In this document: in pieces, positions 37,078 to 48,340 of the stretch | How the letters are laid out: each line of letters begins with the position of its first letter | Numbering within the stretch: position 1 is the first letter of the stretch | Assembly (NCBI GenBank): GCA_008508345.1 | Contig: QNGE01003346.1 | Coordinates: forward strand, 1-64,000 | DNA length: 64,000 nt | Direction: 5' to 3' | Source: Paragonimus westermani | Lineage: Eukaryota > Platyhelminthes > Trematoda > Plagiorchiida > Troglotrematidae | Made by a program: the position numbers and the translations under genes | Notes under the pieces: model-generated | What the model saw: the letters and a program-made list of their open reading frames with translations, nothing else | Told to the model about the DNA's origin: nothing | The model's database searches: none

Positions 37078-37443
37078 TTACATTACGATACTAACAGATT
37101 TCTCAAACTTTATACGACATATCAGTGACAGACTGTTAAGTGTGGATGTGAGACACGGTTGAATCTGCAGATATTGTTCAGCCTTTCTTCTGAAGCCTTG
37201 ACATGCGAATTTGCTAGCCTGATATGGTTGACGTTGTTTCTGGACAATTTTTCCTTCAGCAGCAAACGGTAAAATAACGATGGGAATCGACTTGATCTTA
37301 CGCACTGTTTGTAGAACCCAATAGTTATATATTTTTATTTGCGAGTTGGAAGTGGCTGTTGTCGTTTCAAATTTCGTTATCCACGATGATAGTTGATCAA
37401 CACGTTTTGAAAGTATTACGTCAATACCAACATTTCCCTTCAC
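37078..37443 (-). other. Possible 5' part of PLE copy 2
   Basis: An open frame of 121 residues on the same strand directly upstream of the PLE N-terminal domain. It is lysine- and serine-rich, without a recognised motif. Its position suggests the 5' region of the same element; nothing in the residues proves it. Confidence 0.3.
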
Positions 37444-37527
37444 TTCTGATTCGAATTCAACCGAAACTCAGAATTTCGCAGTTAGGTCCCCAAAAATTAT
37501 GACCAAATCTACCGCAGTAACGTACGA

Positions 37528-37758
37528 TGATTTGGTCGTGTCTAATATGAGGACAATGGTGCATTGGTTAGGACGGTTGCCTCAAGAAAATGTCCGGGGA
37601 TCTACTGCCGGCCGCGGCAAAGATATGCATTGCTGACAAGCTCTAGTGAGAGCGAAACTCTAGTCTGGTGGTTGTTTTCGAAAGGGATCGACTGGAAAGT
37701 CTGTGAGAAAGCGACAGCTGTGATCAGTTGTGGGTGATACTCAATCTATATGAAAACC
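37528..37758 (+). mobile_element. Hammerhead SINE-like repeat, copy E (ribozyme dead)
   Basis: A plus-strand member that begins GATTTGGTCGTGTCTAATATG and has a worn A/B-box region and the ribozyme region at about 37626-37672. The core reads CTGACAA, so the essential G8 is A, although helix II (GCTCT-AGTG-AGAGC), GAAAC and GTC are intact. The 3' body reads GAAAGGGATCGACTGGAAAG and belongs to a variant shared with copies F and 55485-55597. Confidence 0.75.
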
Positions 37759-37920
37759 AAAATGTCATACCACACACCGGTAAACAAGTTAAATACTCAG
37801 AAGCGGTGTTGGCAGATTCTGACGTGCACTGTTTGAGAAATCATGCTTGGGTAGCCAAAAGCATTTGTTTGATGGATTCCATATGACAGAGCGTTGGGTA
37901 GATAAAAAAATCTAAACTCT

Positions 37921-38030
37921 GTGAGTTGTAGGCGTGGCTGCATAGCTCGACCGGTACGGCGCTTGCCGCATTTGAACGTGTTGTTGCTGGCCTCAATTCA
38001 AATTTAGCAGAAGTTCCGGTCTTTGGCAAT
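37921..38030 (+). repeat. tRNA-like fragment
   Basis: GGCGTGGCTGCATAGCTCG then ACCGG resembles a pol III A box, and CCTCAATTCAAAT about 50 bases on is a poor B box. This is a possible second tRNA-derived repeat. Weak. Confidence 0.25.
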
Positions 38031-38413
38031 AGGATCTGTTCCGAAAAAATACATCAATTGAGTCACTCTACTTATCATTATGCATACCGACAGTAAAGAA
38101 AGCATCATACTACTGTCTCCAGAATGTCACTAATGCGTTATTATCAAACGTCTCTTGTCGCTATGTCTGTTCGTATGAGTTCCGCCATAGTAACTCATTA
38201 GAACCAAGCGTAATTTCATCGTTCCACCGCTTACATATTTCAAGGTCAGTAGAAGCGAATAACTGTTTCACAGGCATTCGCAGTAGGTTAAACCGAAGAA
38301 TTTACCAGCAGGATGTCTCAATGATGGCATTGCATCAGACCATGATTGAAGGTTTCTGCTAACCGCTACGTTAGATGAGTTAATGTTAAAAATATCGTCC
38401 AAAACGTTTGCTG

Positions 38414-38776
38414 ATTTCTGTGATTTTAACTTGGAGGGGTCATCGTGGGGTCATCGACTGAGGTTAACAGAACACTTGTTGTCTCCTCTCGAGGCCATTG
38501 CGCATTCTGAGCTTCACTCGCAAACGGGCGTGGCTGAGAGTGTATATATTATGAGTTAGTCCTGCCTAGTGTTAGGTCAACGACGCAGTGGTCAACCTAG
38601 TTGCATCATGAGAACATCCAAAATTCCGATCCCTACCGTGGCATGGATGTGCAATACCGACCAGCTCTAACAAGATCAAAATTCGAGTCTAGTTCTTGTT
38701 TTTGAAAGGGGCCGATCGGTGAGTCTATGGGAATCCGACGGCTGTAATCGGTTGTGAGTGTTGTTCAACTTGAAAT
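38414..38776 (+). mobile_element. Hammerhead SINE-like repeat, copy F (old, head preserved)
   Basis: A plus-strand, near-full-length but diverged copy. Its head (GGGGTCATCGACTGAGG, TTAACAG, TGTCTCCTCTCGAGG) matches the head of copy C and shows that the family extends well upstream of the tRNA-like part. The ribozyme core is destroyed (CCGACCA instead of CTGANGA). The tail ends GTTCAACTTGAAATG. Confidence 0.7.
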
Positions 38777-40572
38777 GTGAGATTATATCTGCCAGTTGGA
38801 TGAGTTAATTCAAACAGCGTCGAGATGTTCACAGATTCAACCGACCAGACTCGATATCTAACATATTTAGACCACTGATCTCATGACTTTGAAACCATAC
38901 CAGAGTATGATTAAATTGCCATTTTTGCACTCAAATTATTTTGGTTGCTTTGTACTTATGAACTTAATTCGCTTCGCACAACTGGGAAAATGTTATTAGT
39001 AACGGTGAATGTCATCAAATCTCGTTTTAGTTTCCAGTTTGCATTAATCGTCTGCTCATCACTGATGGCATATTGGTCTTGCTGTTCTCATGAACCTGAT
39101 CTTCCGGGTTAGATTTTCAGCTGGGGTACGCAGCTATGATTTATGAAACTGGGACCCGCTTACTCAGATCACAAGCGACTATCGCGCTGTGCATTTTTGC
39201 CGAAGGTGACGGGGGACATAGAGGCAGATAGTCCAAACGTTCAATTACTGTCACCGGTGTCCGCTCGCCTCTTTAGTTACTATCTGCATAGAAGAATGTG
39301 AACAAAAGTGGTACAAGGATAGCGGAGACATTCCCAAGAAGCAATGTGAATGACATTCAACGTACGGAAAACATGTCTTTGTGTAGATAAGACAAACTAT
39401 ATCGAAGGATGCAAACGATAACGTCCATCTATACGAAATCTATAGATAAGGCTGGTCACTTCTTATACATATTAAGATACGTAATGGTCTGTCAGCCCCT
39501 CCAATATGTGCAGAAATGATGCACTGAGATTCGGAAACATTAGCAACGGACCACCCCATCTTAGTTTCTTTTAAGTGCAAAACACATTTCAAATATTGCT
39601 ATACGTCTGTGGTGGCCCATTTGATATACTGGTCTTCAAAGGTGGAATAACCATCTGACGATGAAATCTTTTCTTGTTACCCTGATCAGTAATCAGTTTA
39701 GCCTGCAGTTTACGCGTCACGATGCACACCGTGTATTAACGGCCGAGTCAGGAAAAGGGCAGAGGACACGTCTCCCAACAACTGGTCTCTCTCAATGGTT
39801 TGGCGACGCGGGACTCAAATCTCTCAGGCAATATTTTAATTATATATATATATATGTATATGTATATTCATCTGCCAACGCCGGCGCTCAAATTCCGAAT
39901 GAAGGTAACCGTAACAAAACCGTAATTTTGAGTGTTTGTGAATAGTGGTGATCACAAACTCGACTTTTATCCACAGGGTATACAATACAAGATCAAGCGA
40001 AATCGAGTACACATGCAAAGTTCTTCAATCTATCAATGCAGTAACCGGAGGGTGAAAACTTCTTGTTTTTGTAGCGAAAAATGATATAGTTTGCATGCTA
40101 GCTGAACTATACACAAAAAGGAAATGGACATATGAGACTTAGTGACGATTCGGACTGGTGGTCCCAACAGTCGTTATTCCAAACCGTTCTAAGAATGGTG
40201 TGTGCTGTGTGAGACAACAACGGTTTGTGTGCTTAGAATCAGAATATCTTGTGGCTATATCCGCCCTTCATTTGCAATGTACCCGGATAACGTTATCTGT
40301 GCTCGTACCACTGACAGACTAGTCGCAAGACATACAGGGCAGAACTCTCAGAAAAATAATTAGAACTATGGAAAGAACGAACGCTCAAGGTTAACCGAAA
40401 TTATGAGTAAGTTGCCGTTCGGATTAGGATCAAAACTGAGGCAAACAACATATAAAACAAAAATTCCTAACTGCGTTTAATCAACGGACTAAGTACAACA
40501 CAATAAATTCGAACGCAGTTACTGGCGTAAGTTAAAAAACCGGCCATTTTCAGATTGTGTAATGGTTAACAC
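38777..40572. other. No recognised gene
   Basis: AT-rich. A TA/TG microsatellite sits at 39840-39869. The open frame 39661-39945 runs through it and shows no domain. Confidence 0.4.
39840..39869. repeat. (TA)n(TGTA)n microsatellite
   Basis: TATATATATATATATG followed by TATATGTATAT. Confidence 0.85.
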
Positions 40573-40587
40573 TTATACAATTATTGA
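40573..40587 (+). repeat. Target-site duplication, left
   Basis: TTATACAATTATTGA, identical to 41054-41068. The two copies bracket both head-to-head SINE-like units. The last three bases may belong to the element, since other copies start CTGATGAG. Confidence 0.75.
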
Positions 40588-40742
40588 TAAGTAGTCAGGG
40601 ATTTGGTTGTGTCAAGTTGAACACTACTCACATTTGATCGCAGCGCTCGCATTCACGTAGATTCTCCAGCCAGTCTCTTCCGAAAAGAAACACTAGACTC
40701 GAATTTCGCTTTCATCAGAGCTCGTCAGTAGTGCATATCCTT
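40588..40742 (-). mobile_element. Hammerhead SINE-like repeat, copy B (5'-truncated)
   Basis: The minus-strand unit starts at CAAGGATATGC just 3' of where the B box would be and includes the hammerhead, the 3' body and the tail (CCAAATCCCTGAC). Its truncated 5' end abuts copy A, so the two form a head-to-head pair. Confidence 0.8.
40688..40736 (-). ncRNA. Type I hammerhead ribozyme, one helix II mismatch
   Basis: On the minus strand: ATGCACTA, CTGACGA (40728-40722), GCTCT-GATG-AAAGC with one C.A mismatch, GAAA, helix III ATTCGAGT, C17 at 40696, TAGTGT pairing with the first six positions of helix I. The core is complete. Confidence 0.65.
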
Positions 40743-40850
40743 GTTACTCTGTCTCCTATCGAGACGATCGGGCAACCGGATCATTGCTCACATGCGAGAG
40801 TGGTTGAGCGTCCAGATTTGATAATTCGGTCGTGCCTAATGTGAGGTCAG

Positions 40851-40865
40851 TGGCGCACGCAGTGG
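40851..40865 (+). promoter_or_regulatory. Pol III A box (tRNA-like)
   Basis: TGGCGCACGCAGTGG followed by TTAACAC fits TRGCNNAGTGG with a small insertion. It is the first half of an internal RNA polymerase III promoter; the B box follows 32 bp later. Confidence 0.65.
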
Positions 40866-40896
40866 TTAACACGGTTGCCTCATGATTGGATTGTCC

Positions 40897-40909
40897 GGAG
40901 TTCAAATCC
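40897..40909 (+). promoter_or_regulatory. Pol III B box (tRNA-like)
   Basis: GGAGTTCAAATCC fits GGTTCRANNCC apart from an extra A. It is conserved on the other strand in copies C and D, so it is a family feature. Confidence 0.7.
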
Positions 40910-40925
40910 CGGCCGTGGCAAGGAT

Positions 40926-40974
40926 ATGCACTACTGATGAGCTCTAATGAGAGCGAAACTCGAGTCTGGTGCAT
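40926..40974 (+). ncRNA. Type I hammerhead ribozyme, intact
   Basis: Self-cleaving RNA. Helix I 5' strand ATGCACTA (40926-40933), core CTGATGA (40934-40940), helix II GCTCT (40941-40945), loop AATG, AGAGC (40950-40954), GAA (40955-40957), then the very short helix III ACTCGAGT (40958-40965), C17 at 40966, cleavage after it, and helix I 3' strand TGGTGCAT (40967-40974). Helix I pairs over 8 bp with one T.G wobble, helix II over 5 bp with no mismatch, and every conserved core base is present. The tiny helix III (a self-complementary ACTCGAGT) is typical of animal retroelement hammerheads, which often work as dimers. The family comparison is established knowledge; activity here is inferred. Confidence 0.9.
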
Positions 40975-41053
40975 CTTTTCGAAAGAGGCGGGTTGCAATG
41001 TCTACCTGAATGTGAAGGCTGCGATCAAATGTGAGTGATATTCAGCTTGAAAA

Positions 41054-41068
41054 TTATACAATTATTGA
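41054..41068 (+). repeat. Target-site duplication, right
   Basis: TTATACAATTATTGA, identical to 40573-40587. Confidence 0.75.
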
Positions 41069-42889
41069 ATCATTTAACGAAGTTGACAATTTCTAAAAAG
41101 CGGAAGTTTGGGTGCCCGCAAGAAAATGGTCTGTTAACTGAAGGTGAGGTTGTGCAATCGGACACCAATAATTATTAACTGGATATTGATTTGAAACATC
41201 ACAATTTTTGATTCGCAGACGACATGGAATTTAGTTCTTCAAACGACGGACTGGTTGGGGTTAAGCAAAATTTCTCTCCCTATTATAAAACAAAGCTTGA
41301 GTCGACACAGGTACATAGGCGCATACACCTCGGTTTAGTCATAGAAAGACAGAATCAATCAACCAGGACATTAGCAACGCATATTTGGTAAGTTCTTATT
41401 TCACGGTGTATACGGAAAACAGTTTTCATGATCATCACGCTTAATGTGGTCACCCTGAACCTAACTAATAATGTTACTACTGATGGTAATGTTAGTTTTA
41501 ATAGGTGCTCGATGGCAACCCGCATGGAAGATCAGAAGTGCACAGAAATTTCGAAGGATTACAATCAAAATTAACATCGCGCGATTATTCCCGTTGAGAC
41601 AGAAGAAAATGACAGTAAACAACTTTTTCCCACGAGTCAGCCGGCTCTCACTTCAAATGTCATTTCATATAGGATGAGGTTTGAAATGAGAGTCAACTGT
41701 CAAGTCCGGTTGCACAGCTCTTCACATCGCCTACCGATTTCTTGCCGAGTAGCTTGACTACGGATGATTGTAAAGCTTCACTCGATCTCATGACATTCGA
41801 CTAAACAAATTTCCATTGTTCATATATTGCTTTTAGTCCGATAAATTAATTCAGTTCCGTTGATCTGATAAAGATTCGGTGAAGAGGTATAGAACCAATG
41901 AAATCAGACCTTGTTTGTTCACGTTGTCAGTACAAGCAGTCAGGTTGATCACAGTAACTTCATTACCAACAGACAACTTCAAGCACTGAGGACTAACCGC
42001 GGATGCATTGAGATCCTCATGGCAAGTTGAGATAAAGGTGCAGGGCAGCAGGGTGGTTGGCAGAACAAACTGAACTTATTCACGGGCCGTGTACGCATTG
42101 CTCCACATGATCCAAGTGTTACTTTAGTACCGGATTAGAAAACGTTAGTAGGAATAGACAGTTAACAGTCAGCTAATCAATGGGACATTCTATTCAAAAT
42201 GAAACCTTCGCTGAAGGAACCGCTTGTACGATGTAATGCGCACGTTTAATTCAGACTTAATTTCTTTCTAACGTCAGAACAACTTATGAACAGTCAGTAA
42301 TGGGGTTCACTGGTGATGTTTCGCATTTAACACAAAAGGTATTTTTTAGACCAGATGAATCTAGGATAAATTTGACGTCACTGTCATCCTGAATAAAGCA
42401 GGCTTTCAAGCGAAATCAGAAAGAAATGTACAACAGGAAACGTGAAAAACAATTGAAAATACAACCGCGACTTCCATTATGACCAGGCACTAAGATGAAG
42501 TAAACAAGTAGTTGCGTACGTTAAATGATACAGTTTATAAACGCGGACAATAATAACCCCATGTATTTATAGCTTGCTAAAAGTTCAAAGAGCCCATTCA
42601 TCTAACTTACTTATTGTTGATCGAATTCGTTCAACTACACGTGAGCTCATGAGGTGTCTGTCCGAAATTTTACAACGATGAAAGGGGAAATCGGGTTTTA
42701 CTATCAAGAAGTGTTGACTGCATGCATAGAATTAAGTCAGTTTCTGTCCAGCACCGTGAAAGATTCATTAGTTTTGATAACATATCACCATTCACCAATG
42801 TACCTCAGAAAGCTACATTAAAATCAGGCAGACAGTTAGTATTAAACGACGCCACCCTAGAATAGAGGACACTTTTAACTATCGACCAG
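41069..42889. other. No recognised gene
   Basis: No open frame with a recognisable domain. The last few hundred bases may include worn upstream parts of the PLE that follows. Confidence 0.4.
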
Positions 42890-43980
42890 ACAATAGCTGG
42901 GATACTGATCTGTTCATATATAAACTGTTGTGTCTGCACTCCAGAATTAAGTGTTCAAGAGCAAGGACTAGCCATTGGAACGCTATGTCTCCTGCTCTGT
43001 CAAGTAGTTATGTTGAACAAACTGTAGAAGGGACATTTGGTCAGTTTGAAAGCCCACCAAAAGTTTGCTACGGTATTTAGACGACATCGTTGTGATAACG
43101 AAATCAGACCAGGTTGAAATGCTATTATCAGTCAAATGGAACCAAAAATCGAACGGGCAGTGGAACTAAAATCTTATAGTGGCCAGCTGTCATATGCGGA
43201 CTATCTGGTCCGTAGGTTAGAAGAGGTCCTGAAGACAATCGTCCATCACAAAACATAGAAGTACCTGATATTCTTGGCTCCAAATCTGCGTAGCATTGCA
43301 AGCTCAATAGTCCATACAATCTTGTATTTGTGTACGGATTACTGTGATCAATAGATGACAGAGAAATAGGCCGTAGTCGTGTTAGTGAATGCAGGATACA
43401 CTGAACAGCCTTTTATAAAACAGTTAGGACGGGTGTTCAACCCAATATGGAGGACAACAAGGGAATGGACTAGTAGTTGTGCTGTTATTCGACTCAAGAA
43501 AGGGACAACCGAGGCTATTCCTATGGTCTTGAACGAGGTAAGTATCAAGACGGTTTTCAGAACAGGGATGACGATACGTAAAATCCTGTTGCATCTCAAA
43601 GACCCATTGTTCACTGGGAGAACTGACAATTGTGTAAGTAGAGTGAAGTGCAGGGACTGTTCGCAGGTTTAAATTGGGCAGGTGACACCAGCACCTGGAG
43701 CTAGAATGAATGAGCATCGATGGAACATTAGGAAAGCACTCAAAACTCAACTGGAATATAAAGCCATGATCAGAGATTCCGCAGCGGCCTGTAGAGCCTT
43801 AGGAGCTGGTCAGTTGTTCTGGGAAATGCCGAGGTAATTAGACGAGGGGTTAGAAATGCAAGTGGGCGGTTAGTTGCAGAGTATGTTGAAATTATAAGAG
43901 ACAAATGCGCGGTAAATAGAGTCGGTGCGGCAGAAGTGTCTGGTGCATGGCAGCCGGTCTTGCATCGATCGAACTGAGTT
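42890..43980 (+). pseudogene. Penelope-like element, copy 3 (separate lineage), RT and GIY-YIG
   Basis: Plus strand, interrupted by stops and frameshifts. In order: LLCLHSRIKCSRARTSHWNA then MSPALSS (the -MGSPLS- box, about 42930-43000), RYLDDIVVITKSDQ (the RT catalytic box with both Asp kept, 43071-43112), a long gap of worn sequence, IWRTTREWTSSC and then TIRKILLHLKDPLFTGRTDN (the linker before the nuclease, 43570-43627), RVKCRDC, IGQVTPAPGARMNEHRWNIR (the GIY-YIG region with R and EH, 43673-43735), then LGAGQLFW and NASGRLVAEYVEI (the C-terminal -H-F-W and R-L-E box). The linker with C-x2-C and the tail differ from the other four copies, so this is a second PLE lineage. Not functional. Confidence 0.8.
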
Positions 43981-44159
43981 GTATTGATGGCTTGATGAAA
44001 TGACAATACTAACCCACTAAAACTGTGATTCCCCTGTCGACTTCCCCCAAAACAATTTATCTATTGTTCGATCTAGCTAACAGTCCACGTTGATTTCAAT
44101 TCTATCCAACTGCTGACTTCTCCTTGGTGCGCTGTAATTTACCGTTCGAATCCACTAAT

Positions 44160-44190
44160 GGTTGGCGGCATCCGAATCGGATTAGCCTGA
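44160..44190 (+). repeat. Fragment of the CsRn1-like LTR
   Basis: About 30 bp (GTTGGCGGCATCCGAATCGG then ATTAGCCTG) matches the LTR core at 1-57, in the opposite genomic orientation to that copy. Confidence 0.5.
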
Positions 44191-44447
44191 ATCCAATAAT
44201 GGCCAGTTGTTTACATACACTTGCTTACGTCCTATTTGCCTCAAATACCATCGAATTTGTAAATGGTTCACCTGATCTGAGAAGAATTTTGTGTCACATG
44301 TGAAACTCTACCAGGAAATCACGTTAACAATCGTTCACTAGTTGTTCTGAAATTACGACTGTCATTCGAATGCCCAACCCGGATTTTTGTTCACGCAGGA
44401 AATTTGCGCATCTTGCAGTCGACGAACCAGCGTGCAATAACACCCAT

Positions 44448-45600
44448 TCCATTAATATCTGGTCGACGTGCCAAAAACGAATTTCCAGGAGTCGCTTCTA
44501 GAATGTACCCATAATGTACAGTTTATTTTTTACGGTGACATTTGTAGACAAATGAAGGCAGTGGAAATGGGGTCACCGATAGGAGAAGTGCTGACAGATA
44601 TTTTTGTGGGCAACTTGAAACGAACGATGCCGAGCACTGTCAGAAATCAATTGGTTTTCTACATTCATTATGATGACAATATTTCCTACATTACAAATTC
44701 ATCTGTCAACATAGCTGATATTTTGGAGGAATTCACTTGCGTACATCCGTTGATCAGTTTTGCATCGGAATTCGAGTCCGATGTGTCTTTCCACTTCTTG
44801 GACGTATCTCTGAGTGAAACGACTGATGGAAGTTTGAGATGCTCCGTTTATAGTAAGACTACTTGGTCAGACCAGTACAGTAACTTTTATAGTTCTACCG
44901 AATTAAGATATAAACGAAGCTTGGGCAAACGTTTGGCGGATAAAACCAGAAAAATCTGATCAGCAAATGCTTTGGAACGCCAGCTACAGATTGTAACTCG
45001 TACCCTACAAGAGAATAGTTACTCTGACAATTTTGTGACCAAACACATGAAAGCAGTTCATGCATCAGTTAAGATCCAAGGGGTTGGTAAAAATGTCTTA
45101 TGTTCATACTGCTGCCACACGGATGACATACGTTGGCTGAATCACTGACTTATCGGTTACTATTTACCCTAAAAGAACCTTCAACGCAGCCAGACCGATT
45201 ATCTCATTCACCAGGTCACCAGTGATTACTCTAAATCTGAAGGATAAAGTGCCGGTCCACCACTCATCTGAGGTGATTTACTCGTTCGTTTGCGATTGTT
45301 CAGTAGATTGCGTTGGTCGTGCTATTCGACACTTGTCTCGAAGGATCGAAAAAGACCATCCAACACGGATCCTAACAGACGAAAGATAATCAATCATGAG
45401 TGCCATTCTAGATCAACTGGCTGACAGAAGTCATCAGGCCAACATAGATCGGTTGTTCGCCGTAATCTACACGGTTCCACTGAATCGGTCAAAACCTGTT
45501 CACCAGTGAACGTTAACTAATGTCGAGGTCAGTAACACTTGATTACGTGGTCCAACCTTGTATGTATAGAAGAAGTTCGTCCAATCGTGTCGACTGATTT
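44448..45600 (+). pseudogene. Penelope-like element, copy 4 (RT palm to C-terminus)
   Basis: A 5'-truncated plus-strand copy. It starts VPKTNFQESLLECTHNVQFI (about 44468-44527), then GSPIGEVLTDIFVGNL (about 44574), a damaged YVDD box (FYIHYDDNISY, about 44660), FHFLDVSLSETTDGSLRCSV (about 44790-44850) and the WSDQYSNFYS segment. After stops the GIY-YIG reads VIYSFVCDCSVDCVGRAIRH then LSRRIEKDHP (45274-45366), and a C-terminal tail reads RLFAVIYTVPLNRSK and KKFVQS (45450-45580). The tail matches that of copy 5, so the two belong to one lineage. The catalytic box and several frames are broken. Confidence 0.85.
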
Positions 45601-48078
45601 AGCCATTAGTTGGCCCACCTGATCAATACACAGGCCATTAACCTCCAACTGGCGTTCGCAAACACAGAGTTGAGATGATGTGAATTGTGACCAGTATCAA
45701 ATGTTGCATGTGACGGTTTCTGGTTTTGTTTCTCTTCATAACTTTAACAGGCTAATGATATTTTATCGAAAACAGGTGTTTGCTACACTTCGTGTTCGGT
45801 GGTTCAATGGGAATTTTCGAAATAAACATCCAACATCTTAACACCAAATTTGTGACCAAAAGGTCTGTGAGACTTCAATCAACTGATCGCTAGCACTGGT
45901 GATTTGTCATCTGAGTGGCAAGATTGTTGGTGGTTAACAATGTGTAAGGTGTTACATGATACAGTAATATACTTGTTTGAGTATATACCGTTTTACGTTC
46001 ACGAAACCCATATAGTAGCACTGATGTGATGAGGGAACGCTCAAAAGAGTAGTTCTCAAAGATTCTCTTTCATGTTACAGTATTGATCGCTGAGCAGCCG
46101 TTCCATTAATTCCATAATGGGTTTGTCTGCTACAAGGATAGTCTGTCGAAATACGATATGCATCTAATCAGATTAAACAACGCAATGCTAAATTCACTCA
46201 TAGACATGTGTAATGCACAGAATTAGGGGATTCGAACATTCCAAGAAATCACACTGGAAGTTAACCGTCCCATATATGTAATAAGAATACCTCAGCTTAT
46301 TACAGTAGGCAGGTCATAGCTATGAGGGAACAACTCGGAATTATAACCGTTCATTAATGAGGAGATTCGAATTTGTTATTGGCGGACATCAGCAACATGT
46401 ACAGTGCTACACGCTGTAATCCGATCGGTCCACCAAGGAACAAAGAACTTGGCGAATAACAAAAAAAATGTAACATTGAAATCATTTTTCTAATCCCAAT
46501 GTTTTCTGAAAGGGACGTTGGGTTGATCTGCTGCTAAATTGCCTATTGTGTCGGGGTTCGGACAAGTGTTGTGTCGAATGGGTTTTCACCAAAACATCAA
46601 ACTTTTCATTCTGTCGACCAGGCGAATTAATATGGACACTAATTTGGTCTGAACACTGAACAGTCAACTGACCGCAACCATATTAATTCCGGACAAATCG
46701 TTTTCGATCCCGCTTAGCGTTTTGCCAAGATTAGGTTCAGTGCGCTGCCAAAAATTGCATTGTTGTTGCACGGACTACGAATCATTTGAATTAGGCACCG
46801 ACAGATTGTTTCCGGTGTACCATATCTGGAATTGTGGATCAGTGGATTGGTGACGGAGGTAGGACGCAGTAAATTTTGTGAGTCACACTTATCGTAGTCT
46901 CCACAAAAGTGGACTGGAATATAGAATAACGTGTGCAGCATCCGAACCGAAGTAGGAATCATCAACTCTACTCTGGATAGTGGACAGAATTAGGTAAAAC
47001 AACACTGCTGAACAGATCCTTCCACATGCAAAACACACGCAATTTGAGGAAACTGTGTTGAATCTGAAGCTTCAAAGCATCATTTCTGAATGCGCTGCCA
47101 CATGCCATAATAAACATCAATTGACCAGGAAGTGGAGCATCAAATTGCCTGTAAGCCGGCTACGTCCAGTAATATATTCAGTACTGGCAGTTTGTTTTTA
47201 TAAGGTTGATTTTCTAATTTGTTGACTGTTATAATTGCAGATCGTTGTCTGGTCTCTAAGAATACCTGTAGAAACAGTTATCGGATGTTAGATCAGTTGT
47301 CCTCATGCTGTCGGATGAAAGTGTTACAGCGAAGCAGGAAACACCGAGGCTAAAGTTGGTCAGAAACAATTTCGATCAGTTTTATTGAATTACCAGCGAG
47401 TTTTGCATTTTTCCACGACCGCTGAGAGTCCGGGTGATTGGGAACGGTTTGTATGTATTTTTCCGTAGAAATGCATCTTCATAATAGCTGTTTCTACAAA
47501 TATGTTGGATCAGACACACGTTTGTTCACTTGTGGCGCTTGCAGATCAGTAAAACGTCATGAACTAATTCCATGAGCCAAAGCAATCACCGGGACTAACT
47601 TACCTTGGTTTATGAGAACGATGCCATAGAAGACGGGACCAGACGTGTCACTGTACAGATACATTTGACACAAATGTTTTCAGTAAACTCGGTTGATCAC
47701 GGTCACTCGGCATTGGCATTCTGATACCGTTTTCAGTAAAACAACTCCCAGGTGTGCATCAGTGAACTCGGTGAGTATGTAATGGACAACCTACCTTGGG
47801 GGCATCTCTACGAGAAGTGTAAAACATGTAATCAACAAATCAACTCAGTTCATTTTGACGTGTCAGGGGAAGTCGTAAATCAAGTTCAACGTCAGGAGAC
47901 CCCTCGACCATTTAGAAGTACTAGACTGCTTAAAGTGTGCATCTGTGATCAGTCTGCCAACTTGCGACGTACCAAAAGTGTTCAGTTAGGTATGTTGTTT
48001 CGACCTCCCCGATGTTGCCAACTAACATTGCTTCGTTGGGGTCATCATCTCAATAGCGGAAAAAACGCGTACGTTTGA
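45601..48078. other. No recognised gene; one repeat
   Basis: Small open frames on both strands (46482-46965 minus, 47752-48078 plus) show no domain. A repeat shared with 21273-21364 lies at 45723-45826. Confidence 0.4.
45723..45826 (+). repeat. Dispersed repeat shared with 21273-21364
   Basis: See 21273-21364. The shared parts are TTTTGTTT, ATCGAAAACA and GGGAATTTTCGAAA. Confidence 0.5.
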
Positions 48079-48320
48079 CATCCCGAACTGTATAGCATTA
48101 GAATGGATTTACTCAGACACAAAATCAATCGTCACTGTGAGTGTCACCTACGTGAACAGCGAACACACGTCCAGTGATAACGTTCTTTTACTATCGATAG
48201 TCTGATTTCCCATAGATTCAGTGGACTGAAACGTATTCCCGAGGTTGTTTGCAGCTAGCTCAACTACTGAGGAGTCAATCCAACCATTTTGTTTCGTGTT
48301 CCTCCTAAGCCACCGTCCAG
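48079..48320 (-). pseudogene. Penelope-like element, copy 5, inverted 5' segment
   Basis: The minus strand reads DSSVVELAANN, then LSLDVCSLFT (the SLDV-SLFTNV box, about 48178-48150) and, after a frameshift, VTLTVTIDF then IHSNAIQFGM (about 48145-48080). In element order this segment ends where the plus-strand segment begins (its first clear residues are VGIPEEQL), so the two are parts of one insertion with the 5' part flipped. The joint lies between about 48290 and 48345. Confidence 0.72.
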
Positions 48321-48340
48321 AAGCGGCGGGCTTCCCACAG

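Larger units (their letters stand above)
40743..41053 (+). mobile_element. Hammerhead SINE-like repeat, copy A (best preserved)
   Basis: The plus-strand unit begins near ACTCTGTCTCCTATCGAGAC and contains the conserved GGTCGTGCCTAATGTGAGG, a tRNA-like A box at 40851 and B box at 40897, a hammerhead at 40926-40974, the 3' body and the tail GCTTGAAA that abuts the right target-site duplication. The flanking duplication and the intact motifs point to recent mobility. The element codes for nothing, so it must use the machinery of another retroelement. Confidence 0.85.

Noticed and set aside
37921..38030. Functional tRNA gene
   Set aside because: The B box is poor and the acceptor stem does not pair. 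Only a weak tRNA-like fragment.
40756..40998. 80-residue minus-strand open frame
   Set aside because: It runs through the tRNA-like part and hammerhead of SINE copy A. A shadow of a non-coding repeat.
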